A DNA stretch of 6,679 nucleotides from Chitinophagaceae bacterium (lineage in GTDB: Bacteria > Bacteroidota > Bacteroidia > Chitinophagales > Chitinophagaceae). The notes beneath the pieces are model-generated. The model ran no database searches and was not told the origin of the DNA. It saw only the letters and a program-made list of their open reading frames with translations. The stretch covers positions 1 to 6,679 of the forward strand of contig JADYYU010000043.1 of NCBI GenBank assembly GCA_020853515.1, written 5' to 3'. Positions 1 to 4,379 of the stretch are shown piece after piece (positions within the stretch are counted from its first letter, which is position 1; each line of letters begins with the position of its first letter). The position numbers and the translations under genes are program-made.

Positions 1-327
1 CATGGCTACGTAAAGCATTGGTAAACTGTGTATGCCCATCATGCAATAGCCAACACCCATCAGCACACCGCCAAATATGATGGATTTTTGATAACCGAAA
101 TAACGGTCGGCCAATAAACCACCTAAAAACGGCGTTAAAAAAACGAGTGCGATAAAAGTACCGTATAAGTCAGCCGATTCAGCTTCGGTCATTGCGAAGC
201 CCGCTTTCACATCTTTCAGGTATAGCGTAAAGATGCCGATCATCAGGTAGTAGCCAAATCTTTCCCACATTTCTGAGAAAAAAAGAAAAGGAAGTGCCTT
301 CGGGTGTTTTACTTTCAGTTCATTCAT
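1..327 (-). CDS. POT-family proton-dependent peptide transporter, N-terminal part
   Basis: The first 109 codons are present, and the reading frame continues beyond the left edge. The family (PTR2/POT, a branch of the major facilitator superfamily) imports di- and tripeptides across the inner membrane with protons. In the sequence, residues 15-28 read FFSEMWERFGYYLM. This contains the ExxER motif (E19, E22, R23) of the first membrane helix, which is linked to proton coupling in this family. Residues 69-78 read GGLLADRYFG, the POT signature after the second helix. The ATG at 327 is chosen because the next residues, NELKVKHPKALPF, match the short cytoplasmic lead that precedes helix 1 in this family. 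A GAAAGATA at 332-339 (TATCTTTC on the coding strand) is one base from TAnnTTTG but lies almost on the start codon, so no promoter is claimed. The family is clear; the exact substrate is not. Confidence 0.9.
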   Translation of the reverse strand, partial: MNELKVKHPKALPFLFFSEMWERFGYYLMIGIFTLYLKDVKAGFAMTEAESADLYGTFIALVFLTPFLGGLLADRYFGYQKSIIFGGVLMGVGYCMMGIHSLPMLYVAM

Positions 328-476
328 GACTGAAAGATAAGAAGCTTTGTTTAATTTGAAAGTAAATCAGGTGATTTTTGAAATGCATATTATTGATTGC
401 ACGTTTTTGTACCAACTACATGCTGATGATGTAAATCTGGATGCAGCCTGTATAAAGCCCGCGACGGGGAATTAGA

Positions 477-484
477 TAGCTTTG
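477..484 (+). promoter_or_regulatory. Bacteroidota-type -7 promoter element TAGCTTTG
   Basis: TAGCTTTG fits the Bacteroidota sigma-A -7 consensus TAnnTTTG exactly and lies 37 bases ahead of the ATG at 522. No TTG is found at the usual -33 distance, so the match rests on the -7 element and its position alone. Confidence 0.5.
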
Positions 485-521
485 CAATTAAATCTTTTTA
501 CAATATAAAATCAGCAGCAGA

Positions 522-725
522 ATGACTGTCCGCAAGATTACATACAGAGTGATCACCTTTGAAGCAACTACCACAGCAGATCTGGAAAATCAGATCAATA
601 CTTTTCTCAGAGAAGAAGCAGACGTCACAGCAGTTAGCCTCTCGCACATCATCAAACCGGCCAATGAAGCAGAAAAAGCGACTGTTATTTATTCAGCTTT
701 GCTGATGTATAGTTTTCCGGATTAA
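522..725 (+). CDS. Small protein of unknown function, 67 aa, possibly Cse60-like
   Basis: This is a short soluble protein with no signal peptide or membrane segment. The layout is a beta strand (TYRVITFEA), then an amphipathic helix (ADLENQINTFLREE, residues 19-32), then two further strands, the last ending in IYSALLMYSF near the C terminus. This order (strand, LExxINxFL helix, strands ending in YSALLxY) resembles from memory the small Cse60/DUF2758 proteins of Firmicutes, but the similarity is faint and the function is unknown in any case. Support for a real gene comes from an exact TAnnTTTG element 37 bases upstream and a hairpin just after the stop codon. It stands alone and converges with the gene on the other strand. 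A Shine-Dalgarno sequence is not obvious. Confidence 0.7.
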   Translation: MTVRKITYRVITFEATTTADLENQINTFLREEADVTAVSLSHIIKPANEAEKATVIYSALLMYSFPD

Positions 726-727
726 TG

Positions 728-758
728 ACAGAAGCCGGTTTTCAAAGCCGGCCTCTGT
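728..758. terminator. Hairpin between convergent genes, likely shared terminator
   Basis: ACAGA-A-GCCGG (728-738) pairs with CCGGC-C-TCTGT (748-758), giving ten base pairs and one mismatch around a nine-base loop. It lies directly after the stop of the forward gene and 10 bases beyond the stop of the reverse gene. There is no long T-run on either side, so it may act as a weak bidirectional terminator or as a 3'-end stabiliser. Confidence 0.55.
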
Positions 759-768
759 ACCGGATCAT

Positions 769-1242
769 TTAAAGGGCAAATAGCCGACTCCATTTGTCAG
801 CAAGTCGCAATTCGTCTTTCATGGCAAAGCCATCGTGTTGCACATTGTAAAGTTCAAACAGTGTTGAGGGTTGCTGCAAATCTGCTGATTTAAATGATAA
901 TGCAATAGTATCAAAAATAGGCTGTAGGTTTTTGGCATCTGTGTTTTTTCCGGTTTTTACGATGCTGCAGTGGGTAACATCGGCCAGTTTTACAGTTTGT
1001 GTGGTGACTTCAGCGGCCGTTTTTTTTATGAAAAATGCCTGATAAGTTCGTTCGTCAATGCCAATTTCGGAGTGACCCCATATATCGTGACGGGTGATGA
1101 CCGCATTATTTACAGATGCTAACTGTTCAAGTGACTGCAACAGCCATTTTTCTTTTTTCTTTCTTTTCATATTCATCATTACAAAAGGCAGTATGCATGC
1201 CGTTAGCATGATGAGGGTTGTGATAATAGTTCCTGTATCCAT
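769..1242 (-). CDS. Membrane-anchored protein of unknown function, 157 aa
   Basis: Residues 5-24 (TIITTLIMLTACILPFVMMN) form one hydrophobic helix. The basic run MKRKKKEK at 25-32 follows, predicting that the C-terminal part faces the cytoplasm. The soluble part (about 33-157) alternates likely beta strands, for example residues 65-74 and 89-97, and ends in an amphipathic helix (DELRLADKWSRLF). This pattern looks like a small PH-like barrel with a closing helix; that is inference from the shape, not a recognised family match. The start is the ATG at 1242, which directly precedes the membrane helix. Upstream, the only promoter-like pair is a TTG (CAA at 1281-1283) 19 bases before TATAAAAT (ATTTTATA at 1254-1261), a poor fit. 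It shares orientation with the next upstream gene but is separated from it by two hairpins, so it is probably transcribed on its own. Confidence 0.75.
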   Translation of the reverse strand: MDTGTIITTLIMLTACILPFVMMNMKRKKKEKWLLQSLEQLASVNNAVITRHDIWGHSEIGIDERTYQAFFIKKTAAEVTTQTVKLADVTHCSIVKTGKNTDAKNLQPIFDTIALSFKSADLQQPSTLFELYNVQHDGFAMKDELRLADKWSRLFAL

Positions 1243-1275
1243 CTTTTTTTAAAATTTTATAGTGAATGAAATCGC

Positions 1276-1302
1276 TGAGACAAAAAATTGAAATCTGTCT
1301 CA
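1276..1302. repeat. Inverted repeat TGAGACA / TGTCTCA
   Basis: TGAGACA at 1276-1282 and TGTCTCA at 1296-1302 are perfect complements separated by 13 AT-rich bases. The repeat lies between two minus-strand genes. It overlaps the only promoter-like sequence ahead of the 157-codon gene, so it could be an operator, or it could be the second hairpin of the termination region for the gene upstream. Confidence 0.4.
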
Positions 1303-1310
1303 CAGTAATT

Positions 1311-1326
1311 CGGCTTTCGGGAGCCG
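1311..1326 (-). terminator. Short GC-rich hairpin after the signal-peptide gene
   Basis: CGGCT (1311-1315) pairs with AGCCG (1322-1326) around TTCGGG. It lies 16 bases beyond the stop codon of the minus-strand gene ending at 1343, where a terminator is expected. On the minus strand the following bases are AATTACTG rather than a T-run, so termination efficiency is uncertain. Confidence 0.35.
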
Positions 1327-1342
1327 TTGATTTTAAAAAATA

Positions 1343-1720
1343 TTACCAGAAATGGTGAAAAGGGAAGAGCATATCTGTATGTCGTGTACAGAAAAGCAGG
1401 CGTTTAGTGTAAAAGCTGTATTGCAGCAGGCGGGTGCTAAATAGTGTATTGCCGCAAATCAAATGTAGCACATATTTAGCAGCCTGGTTTTTCGGCAGTC
1501 TTGCCCCACTATTTGCAGCATTTGAAATGGATGTTTGCTGGTCAACTTTGTTGCATTCCTGATTTGCGGGGGTGAAAGCGGAATAATTTTCTTTTGCAGC
1601 GGCATCCGATTTTGATAGCTGATGTAAGGCGGCCTGATAAGATATTTGACCTGCCTGTGCTGTGGCAAAGATGCAGCATAATAAAAAGTATAGCACAGCA
1701 TGTTTCAAAATAATCCTCAC
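1343..1720 (-). CDS. Small secreted or periplasmic protein of unknown function, 125 aa
   Basis: The N terminus is a convincing signal peptide: a basic start (MRIILK), a hydrophobic core AVLYFLLCCIFATA and a likely cleavage after ATAQA at residue 23. The mature part would be about 102 residues with three cysteines (56, 89, 111) and an aromatic end, LFPFHHFW. No family is recognised. The first codon of the open frame is GTG (1720-1718); a TTG four codons later (coding MKHAVLY) would keep the whole signal peptide and fits better if transcription starts near 1720. Two other minus-strand frames overlap it (1459-1701 and 1542-1742), but only this one has a signal peptide and reaches a stop next to a hairpin. 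The unusual C-terminal third leaves room for a decayed gene. Confidence 0.5.
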   Translation of the reverse strand: MRIILKHAVLYFLLCCIFATAQAGQISYQAALHQLSKSDAAAKENYSAFTPANQECNKVDQQTSISNAANSGARLPKNQAAKYVLHLICGNTLFSTRLLQYSFYTKRLLFCTRHTDMLFPFHHFW

Positions 1721-1724
1721 ATTG

Positions 1725-1732
1725 CGAAAGTA
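1725..1732 (-). promoter_or_regulatory. Possible -7 element TACTTTCG for the signal-peptide gene
   Basis: Read on the minus strand, TACTTTCG is one base from TAnnTTTG. It lies 4 bases ahead of the GTG at 1720 and 16 bases ahead of the TTG at 1708. The position favours the TTG start, since the GTG would be at or beside the transcription start. There is no matching -33 TTG. Confidence 0.3.
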
Positions 1733-1899
1733 AGTGATTCATCCGGTTGTGAATTGCTAAAGATTTTACAATACCCGTTGCATACCCTCTTCAGCACGGC
1801 AATATCTGCCACTGTCAGGCGAGCGGAAGGTTTTATTATCTGTTGGGTGCACAATTCTTGGCTGCCGGATAATTATCTATTCTGCTACCAATAAGAATC

Positions 1900-1907
1900 T
1901 ATATTTG
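1900..1907 (+). promoter_or_regulatory. Bacteroidota-type -7 promoter element TATATTTG
   Basis: An exact TAnnTTTG match. Transcription from it would start near 1912 and end at the terminator at 2017-2050, giving a transcript of about 135 bases. No TTG lies at the expected -33 distance. Confidence 0.45.
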
Positions 1908-1926
1908 CAGATTGAAATTTTTAAAG

Positions 1927-2022
1927 GTGGATGTACACCTGAAATTAAATAAAGCCACTGCGGCCGGAGTGCTTATTGCCTTTGGAATAATTGTGCAGCA
2001 TGCTGGTAAATTCATTAACTGA
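1927..2022 (+). pseudogene. Possible N-terminal relic of a Kup potassium transporter (31 codons)
   Basis: From GTG 1927 the frame encodes a short peptide whose middle reads LNKATAAGVLIAFGII. This resembles from memory the start of Kup K+ transporters, which in Bacteroidota runs roughly LNK-xxAAGxLIxLGIIxGDIGTSPLYV. After GII the sequence drifts to VQHAGKFIN and stops at TGA 2020-2022, exactly where the conserved GDIGTSPLY should be. The rest of Kup is not seen in any nearby frame. The frame is also open upstream to a TTG at 1912, but that would coincide with the predicted transcription start. A promoter element precedes it and a terminator overlaps its stop. Alternatives are a functional membrane micropeptide or a small structured RNA: AGGTG/CACCT at 1924-1939 and CACT/AGTG at 1957-1972 can form hairpins. 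The Kup idea is a pattern match by eye over about 16 residues. Confidence 0.35.
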
Positions 2023-2050
2023 TACTCAGTATGGTATCAGTTTCTTTATT
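2017..2050 (+). terminator. Rho-independent terminator of the small unit
   Basis: AACTGATAC (2017-2025) and GTATCAGTT (2034-2042) form a perfect nine-base stem with an eight-base loop, followed by TTTCTTTATT. The stem includes the TGA stop of the short frame. The stem is rather AT-rich but the geometry and T-rich tail are typical. Confidence 0.6.
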
Positions 2051-2148
2051 TAATTTTGGCAAGGTTCTGAGATTTGGTCAGTTAAACTTTCATTTTGCAA
2101 GATTTTTTACTTTAGGTACTCATGCTGTATATATTTTTTTAAAATGGA

Positions 2149-2211
2149 AATGTTTTCAGTAAAATACAAAGCATGCTACTTTTTCTCTTAATTTCGCTTT
2201 GTGAAAACATT
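2149..2211. repeat. 10-bp perfect inverted repeat AATGTTTTCA / TGAAAACATT
   Basis: AATGTTTTCA at 2149-2158 and TGAAAACATT at 2202-2211 are perfect complements 43 bases apart, 69-131 bases ahead of the regulator start. Spaced arms like these could be paired protein-binding sites or a long-range stem in the leader. The sequence is AT-rich, so chance is possible. Confidence 0.35.
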
Positions 2212-2220
2212 CGCAGGCAG

Positions 2221-2240
2221 GATCAATTTCTTGTTTGATC
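2221..2240. promoter_or_regulatory. Dyad GATCAA-N8-TTGATC ahead of the response regulator
   Basis: Two perfect six-base half-sites flank an eight-base spacer (TTTCTTGT), ending 39 bases before the start codon at 2280. The size fits a dimeric operator, possibly autoregulatory. The protein that would bind is unknown. Confidence 0.35.
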
Positions 2241-2279
2241 ACATATTCTTTATTTTTCTAAAATTACCAGTTTTCAGCA

Positions 2280-3635
2280 ATGCCTTATAAAATCTTACTC
2301 ATAGACGACGAAGAAAAACTTAGAGCTTTGTTAAGCAGGATCATTGGTCTTGAAGGTTTTGAGGTGGTGCAGGCTGCTGATTGTAAAGCAGGGATGGCGA
2401 AGCTGGAACAGGATCAAATTGATATTGTATTGTGTGATGTGAAGCTGCCTGATGGAAACGGAGTTGATCTGACAAAAAGTATAAAAGAAAAATTTCCGGA
2501 GGTGGAAGTTATTCTGTTAACTGCTTATGGCAATATACCGGACGGAGTGCAGGCTATCAAGAACGGCGCATTTGATTATATCATCAAAGGGGATGACAAT
2601 AATAAAATCATTCCATTGCTTTTTCGGGTTGCAGAAAAAATTGAGCTTGTAAAGAAAGTGACATTGCTTGAAAGACGTTTAGATAGTAAATATTCATTTG
2701 GCAAGATTATCGGCAAGTCGAAGGCAATTCTGCAAGTAATTGAACTGGCACAAAAAGTTGCTGAAACAGATACCAGTGTTTTACTCACGGGTGAAACAGG
2801 CACAGGTAAGGAGGTGTTTGCTCAGGCCATTCATCAGCACAGTAAGCGCAGCAAGCAAAGTTTTGTTGCAGTTAATTGCTCGGCTTTCAGCAAAGATTTA
2901 CTTGAAAGTGAAATGTTTGGCCATAAGGCCGGTGCGTTTACAGGGGCTATCAAAGAGCAAAAGGGACTTTTTGAAGAAGCAGATAATGGCACCATATTTT
3001 TGGACGAGATCGGAGACATGGCCTTTGATCTGCAGGCAAAATTGTTGCGTGTGCTTGAATCGGGTGAATTTATTAAAATTGGGAATACCAAACCTACCAA
3101 AATAAATGTGCGTGTAATTGCGGCTACCAACCGGGATCTGCAGAACGAAATTTCGGCCGGGCACTTCAGGCAGGACCTCTTTTACCGGATATCAGTATTC
3201 CAAATCACGCTACCTCCACTGCGGCAACATTTAGGCGATATTGAGGAACTCGTCAAATATTTCATTGCATTGTTCTCAGGGAAGACAAACAAAGGGGTGA
3301 AATCAATAGCTGATGCGTGTCTTGATGCCTTGCAAAGGCACGATTGGCCAGGAAATATTCGCGAAATGAGAAATGTGATTGAACGAAGTGTGATACTGAC
3401 GGATGGTGAAGAAATAAATATTGAAAGTCTGCCTGAGGAAATCAGGCGTTTAAATGCAGGCAATGGGGATAACACCAAACGGCAACTTTCTGCATTTGAT
3501 CTGGCAAGCGCAGAAAAATTGCATATTCAAAAGGTACTTAATTACAGCAATGGAAATAAAACAGAAACTGCCAAATTATTGAATATAGCACTTACCACAT
3601 TGTACAGGAAGCTTGAGGAATATAAAATTAAATAA
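2280..3635 (+). CDS. Sigma-54-dependent NtrC-family response regulator, probable kdp activator
   Basis: The cytoplasmic 451-residue protein has the full three-domain layout of NtrC-type activators. The receiver domain (about 1-120) shows the acidic pocket D9-D10, the phosphate acceptor D53 in LCDVKLPDGNG, T81 and K103. The AAA+ domain (about 140-370) has Walker A GETGTGKE (171-178), the sigma-54-contacting loop GAFTGA (218-223), Walker B with D242-E243 in GTIFLDE, the arginine region FRQDLFYR (296-303) and sensor II WPGNIREMRN (356-365). The C-terminal Fis-type helix-turn-helix covers about 411-450 (NGNKTETAKLLNIALTTLYR). All key residues are present, so it should be an ATP-hydrolysing activator of sigma-54 promoters, controlled by an unseen histidine kinase. 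A candidate sigma-54 promoter follows at 3753 and kdp genes lie downstream, so control of potassium uptake is inferred. Classical KdpE is instead an OmpR-type regulator without an AAA+ domain. The ATG at 2280 gives a standard receiver start (PYKILLIDDEE). Confidence 0.95.
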   Translation: MPYKILLIDDEEKLRALLSRIIGLEGFEVVQAADCKAGMAKLEQDQIDIVLCDVKLPDGNGVDLTKSIKEKFPEVEVILLTAYGNIPDGVQAIKNGAFDYIIKGDDNNKIIPLLFRVAEKIELVKKVTLLERRLDSKYSFGKIIGKSKAILQVIELAQKVAETDTSVLLTGETGTGKEVFAQAIHQHSKRSKQSFVAVNCSAFSKDLLESEMFGHKAGAFTGAIKEQKGLFEEADNGTIFLDEIGDMAFDLQAKLLRVLESGEFIKIGNTKPTKINVRVIAATNRDLQNEISAGHFRQDLFYRISVFQITLPPLRQHLGDIEELVKYFIALFSGKTNKGVKSIADACLDALQRHDWPGNIREMRNVIERSVILTDGEEINIESLPEEIRRLNAGNGDNTKRQLSAFDLASAEKLHIQKVLNYSNGNKTETAKLLNIALTTLYRKLEEYKIK

Positions 3636-3637
3636 GT

Positions 3638-3686
3638 CCCTTTCAAAACGACAGCCTCACCCTTTCATTTTGAAAGGGTTTTTTTT
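3638..3686 (+). terminator. Rho-independent terminator with a duplicated 5' arm
   Basis: The arm TTTTGAAAGGG (3668-3678) followed by eight T (3679-3686) can pair in two ways. One is with the near arm ACCCTTTCA (3659-3667; nine pairs with 3671-3679 around TTT). The other is with a distant arm CCCTTTCAAAA (3638-3648; eleven pairs, 19-base loop) that begins two bases after the regulator stop. Either pairing gives a terminator stem next to the T-run. It ends the regulator transcript before the kdp promoter. Confidence 0.85.
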
Positions 3687-3720
3687 GCGAGAGAAAAAGA
3701 CAGGAAATGCAGAAGGCGCG

Positions 3721-3730
3721 ACAGTACTGT
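3721..3730. promoter_or_regulatory. Palindrome ACAGTACTGT upstream of the sigma-54 promoter
   Basis: A perfect 10-bp palindrome 22 bases ahead of the -24 element. It could be part of a binding site for the regulator. Activator sites for sigma-54 promoters usually lie further upstream, and a 10-bp palindrome is not rare, so this is tentative. Confidence 0.3.
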
Positions 3731-3752
3731 GTTTGAGAAAATGCAATTTGAC

Positions 3753-3768
3753 GGGCATGAGATTTGCA
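3753..3768 (+). promoter_or_regulatory. Candidate sigma-54 (-24/-12) promoter for the kdp-linked operon
   Basis: The sequence GGGCATG-AGAT-TTGCA fits the sigma-54 consensus TGGCACG-N4-TTGCW at all but two positions. It keeps the invariant GG (3754-3755) and GC (3766-3767) exactly ten bases apart. It lies just after the terminator of a sigma-54-dependent activator and ahead of a run of genes leading into kdpFAB. Transcription would begin near 3779, which places the ATG at 3797 about 18 bases into the message. The same bases also contain GAGATTTG, one base from the ordinary -7 element, so a housekeeping promoter is an alternative. Confidence 0.6.
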
Positions 3769-3796
3769 AATGAAGTGGCACAGTAAAAAATATTCA

Positions 3797-4081
3797 ATGA
3801 AAAATCAATCACAGCAAAATCCTTATAAAAATGCACAGCGATTTGCTGATGTAACTAAGGAATTTATTATAGCCGGGAATATACAGAGAGCAAAGCGTTG
3901 CCTGCAAAAGGCTGAAAGTATTTTCGTTAGCGGAAATCAACAGGTTAGGAATGCCATCTCGAACGTATACGTTTACTCTGTTTCGAGTTTTATGGAAGTT
4001 CATCGGTGCAGTATCAGAAGCCTGTTTCCTGAATCATTGAATAATGAATATTTACAGCAGATTAATACTTCTGGGGACTGA
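3797..4081 (+). CDS. Small helical protein of the kdp locus, 94 aa, function unknown
   Basis: This is a soluble protein without signal peptide or membrane helix. Residues about 13-70 form likely paired helices of TPR-like character (VTKEFIIAGNIQRAKRCLQK, then NQQVRNAISNVYVYSVSSFM), with a short tail LNNEYLQQINTSGD. I recall similar proteins beside kdp operons in Bacteroidota, some labelled DUF7674, but this is from memory. The frame is open to a TTG at 3764 and an ATG at 3770. The ATG at 3797 (MKNQSQQNPYKN) is preferred because the promoter at 3753-3768 would start transcription near 3779, downstream of both earlier codons. It is followed after 85 bases by a micropeptide gene and kdpF in the same direction. 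It might be a regulatory or assembly partner of the pump or of its sensor; this is inference from position only. Confidence 0.75.
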   Translation: MKNQSQQNPYKNAQRFADVTKEFIIAGNIQRAKRCLQKAESIFVSGNQQVRNAISNVYVYSVSSFMEVHRCSIRSLFPESLNNEYLQQINTSGD

Positions 4082-4127
4082 CGATGTTCGTATTAAGTTT
4101 TACAACACTCACGTAAAACCTGATTGT

Positions 4128-4135
4128 TAGATTTG
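4128..4135 (+). promoter_or_regulatory. Bacteroidota-type -7 element TAGATTTG ahead of the micropeptide and kdpFAB
   Basis: An exact TAnnTTTG match 31 bases before the ATG at 4167. It may give basal or secondary transcription of the pump genes in addition to the sigma-54 promoter. No TTG is found at the -33 spacing. Confidence 0.4.
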
Positions 4136-4166
4136 AATTTACACTGTAATTATAAATAGATATGCA

Positions 4167-4253
4167 ATGCTTTTAACATGTATTCTAAGTGCCGCAGGCC
4201 TAATTTGTTTCGCAATATTTTACAAAGCCATTAACTTTTTTGAAAAAGTATAA
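4167..4253 (+). CDS. 28-aa single-pass membrane micropeptide upstream of kdpF
   Basis: The frame starts at ATG 4167 and stops at TAA 4251. It encodes an N-terminal hydrophobic helix (MLLTCILSAAGLICFAIFY, residues 1-19) and a short polar, aromatic tail KAINFFEKV. The size and build mirror KdpF, which lies 44 bases downstream, but the sequence differs and lacks the KPEKF ending. It is not a KdpF copy by direct reading. The ATG five bases upstream (4162) hits a stop after four codons, so 4167 is the only sensible start. An exact -7 element lies 31 bases upstream. A location inside the kdp gene run suggests a second small subunit or stabiliser of the pump complex; this is inference. Genes of this size are often missed by gene finders. 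Confidence 0.6.
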   Translation: MLLTCILSAAGLICFAIFYKAINFFEKV

Positions 4254-4297
4254 CCTGTCTGTTTATAACAGGATTAAAAAGATTTAAAAGAATTAGT

Positions 4298-4375
4298 ATG
4301 ACAGCATTATTCTTCATCGCAATAACAGTATTTAGCTTTATGTGCTATGTACTGATTAAACCAGAAAAATTTTAA
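4298..4375 (+). CDS. kdpF: K+-transporting ATPase small subunit KdpF
   Basis: A 25-residue peptide: one membrane helix (TALFFIAITVFSFMCYVLI, residues 2-20) ending in KPEKF. This helix plus a terminal YxLxKPE(K/R)F is the hallmark of KdpF. KdpF sits in the inner membrane with the KdpABC pump and stabilises the complex. Only four bases separate its TAA from the kdpA start, the usual kdpF-kdpA arrangement, which indicates cotranscription. It is too short for most gene finders. A small hairpin (CCTGT 4254-4258 with ACAGG 4268-4272) lies in the leader before it and has no T-run. Confidence 0.9.
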   Translation: MTALFFIAITVFSFMCYVLIKPEKF

Positions 4376-4379
4376 AAAC

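Larger units (their letters stand above)
1721..2279. other. 559-bp stretch without a conventional gene
   Basis: The stretch separates a minus-strand gene from the regulator at 2280. From left to right it holds a weak minus-strand promoter element (1725-1732) and then about 165 bases in which I see nothing clear. Next come a plus-strand -7 element (1900-1907), a short reading frame (1927-2022) and a terminator (2017-2050). The last part is an AT-rich leader with two inverted repeats (2149-2211 and 2221-2240) ahead of the regulator. Confidence 0.7.

Noticed and set aside
383..475. 30-codon plus-strand frame in the intergenic space before the 67-residue gene
   Set aside because: There is no recognisable feature in the peptide, and it ends just before the likely promoter of the next gene. 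Its length is expected by chance.
1459..1742. Two further minus-strand frames (1459-1701 and 1542-1742) overlapping the signal-peptide gene
   Set aside because: They lack a signal peptide or recognisable composition and look like out-of-frame shadows of the 1343-1720 gene.
1700..1894. Plus-strand frame of 64 codons
   Set aside because: It begins inside the antisense of the signal-peptide gene, covers its promoter region, has no promoter of its own and gives an unstructured translation.
2194..2201. TCGCTTTG as a -7 element for the regulator
   Set aside because: It lacks the conserved A at position 2 and has no TTG at the -33 spacing; too weak to list.
2576..3478. Several frames of 75-121 codons in other frames of the regulator gene
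   Set aside because: They lie wholly within a well-supported response regulator with every conserved motif in frame, so they are shadows.
3776..3790. TGGCAC as a -24 element of a second sigma-54 promoter
   Set aside because: No GC is found at the required ten-base spacing; the corresponding bases are an A-run.
3764..3796. Extended N terminus (TTG 3764 or ATG 3770) for the 94-residue protein
   Set aside because: Both codons lie in or directly after the promoter element and before the predicted transcription start near 3779; the ATG at 3797 fits better.
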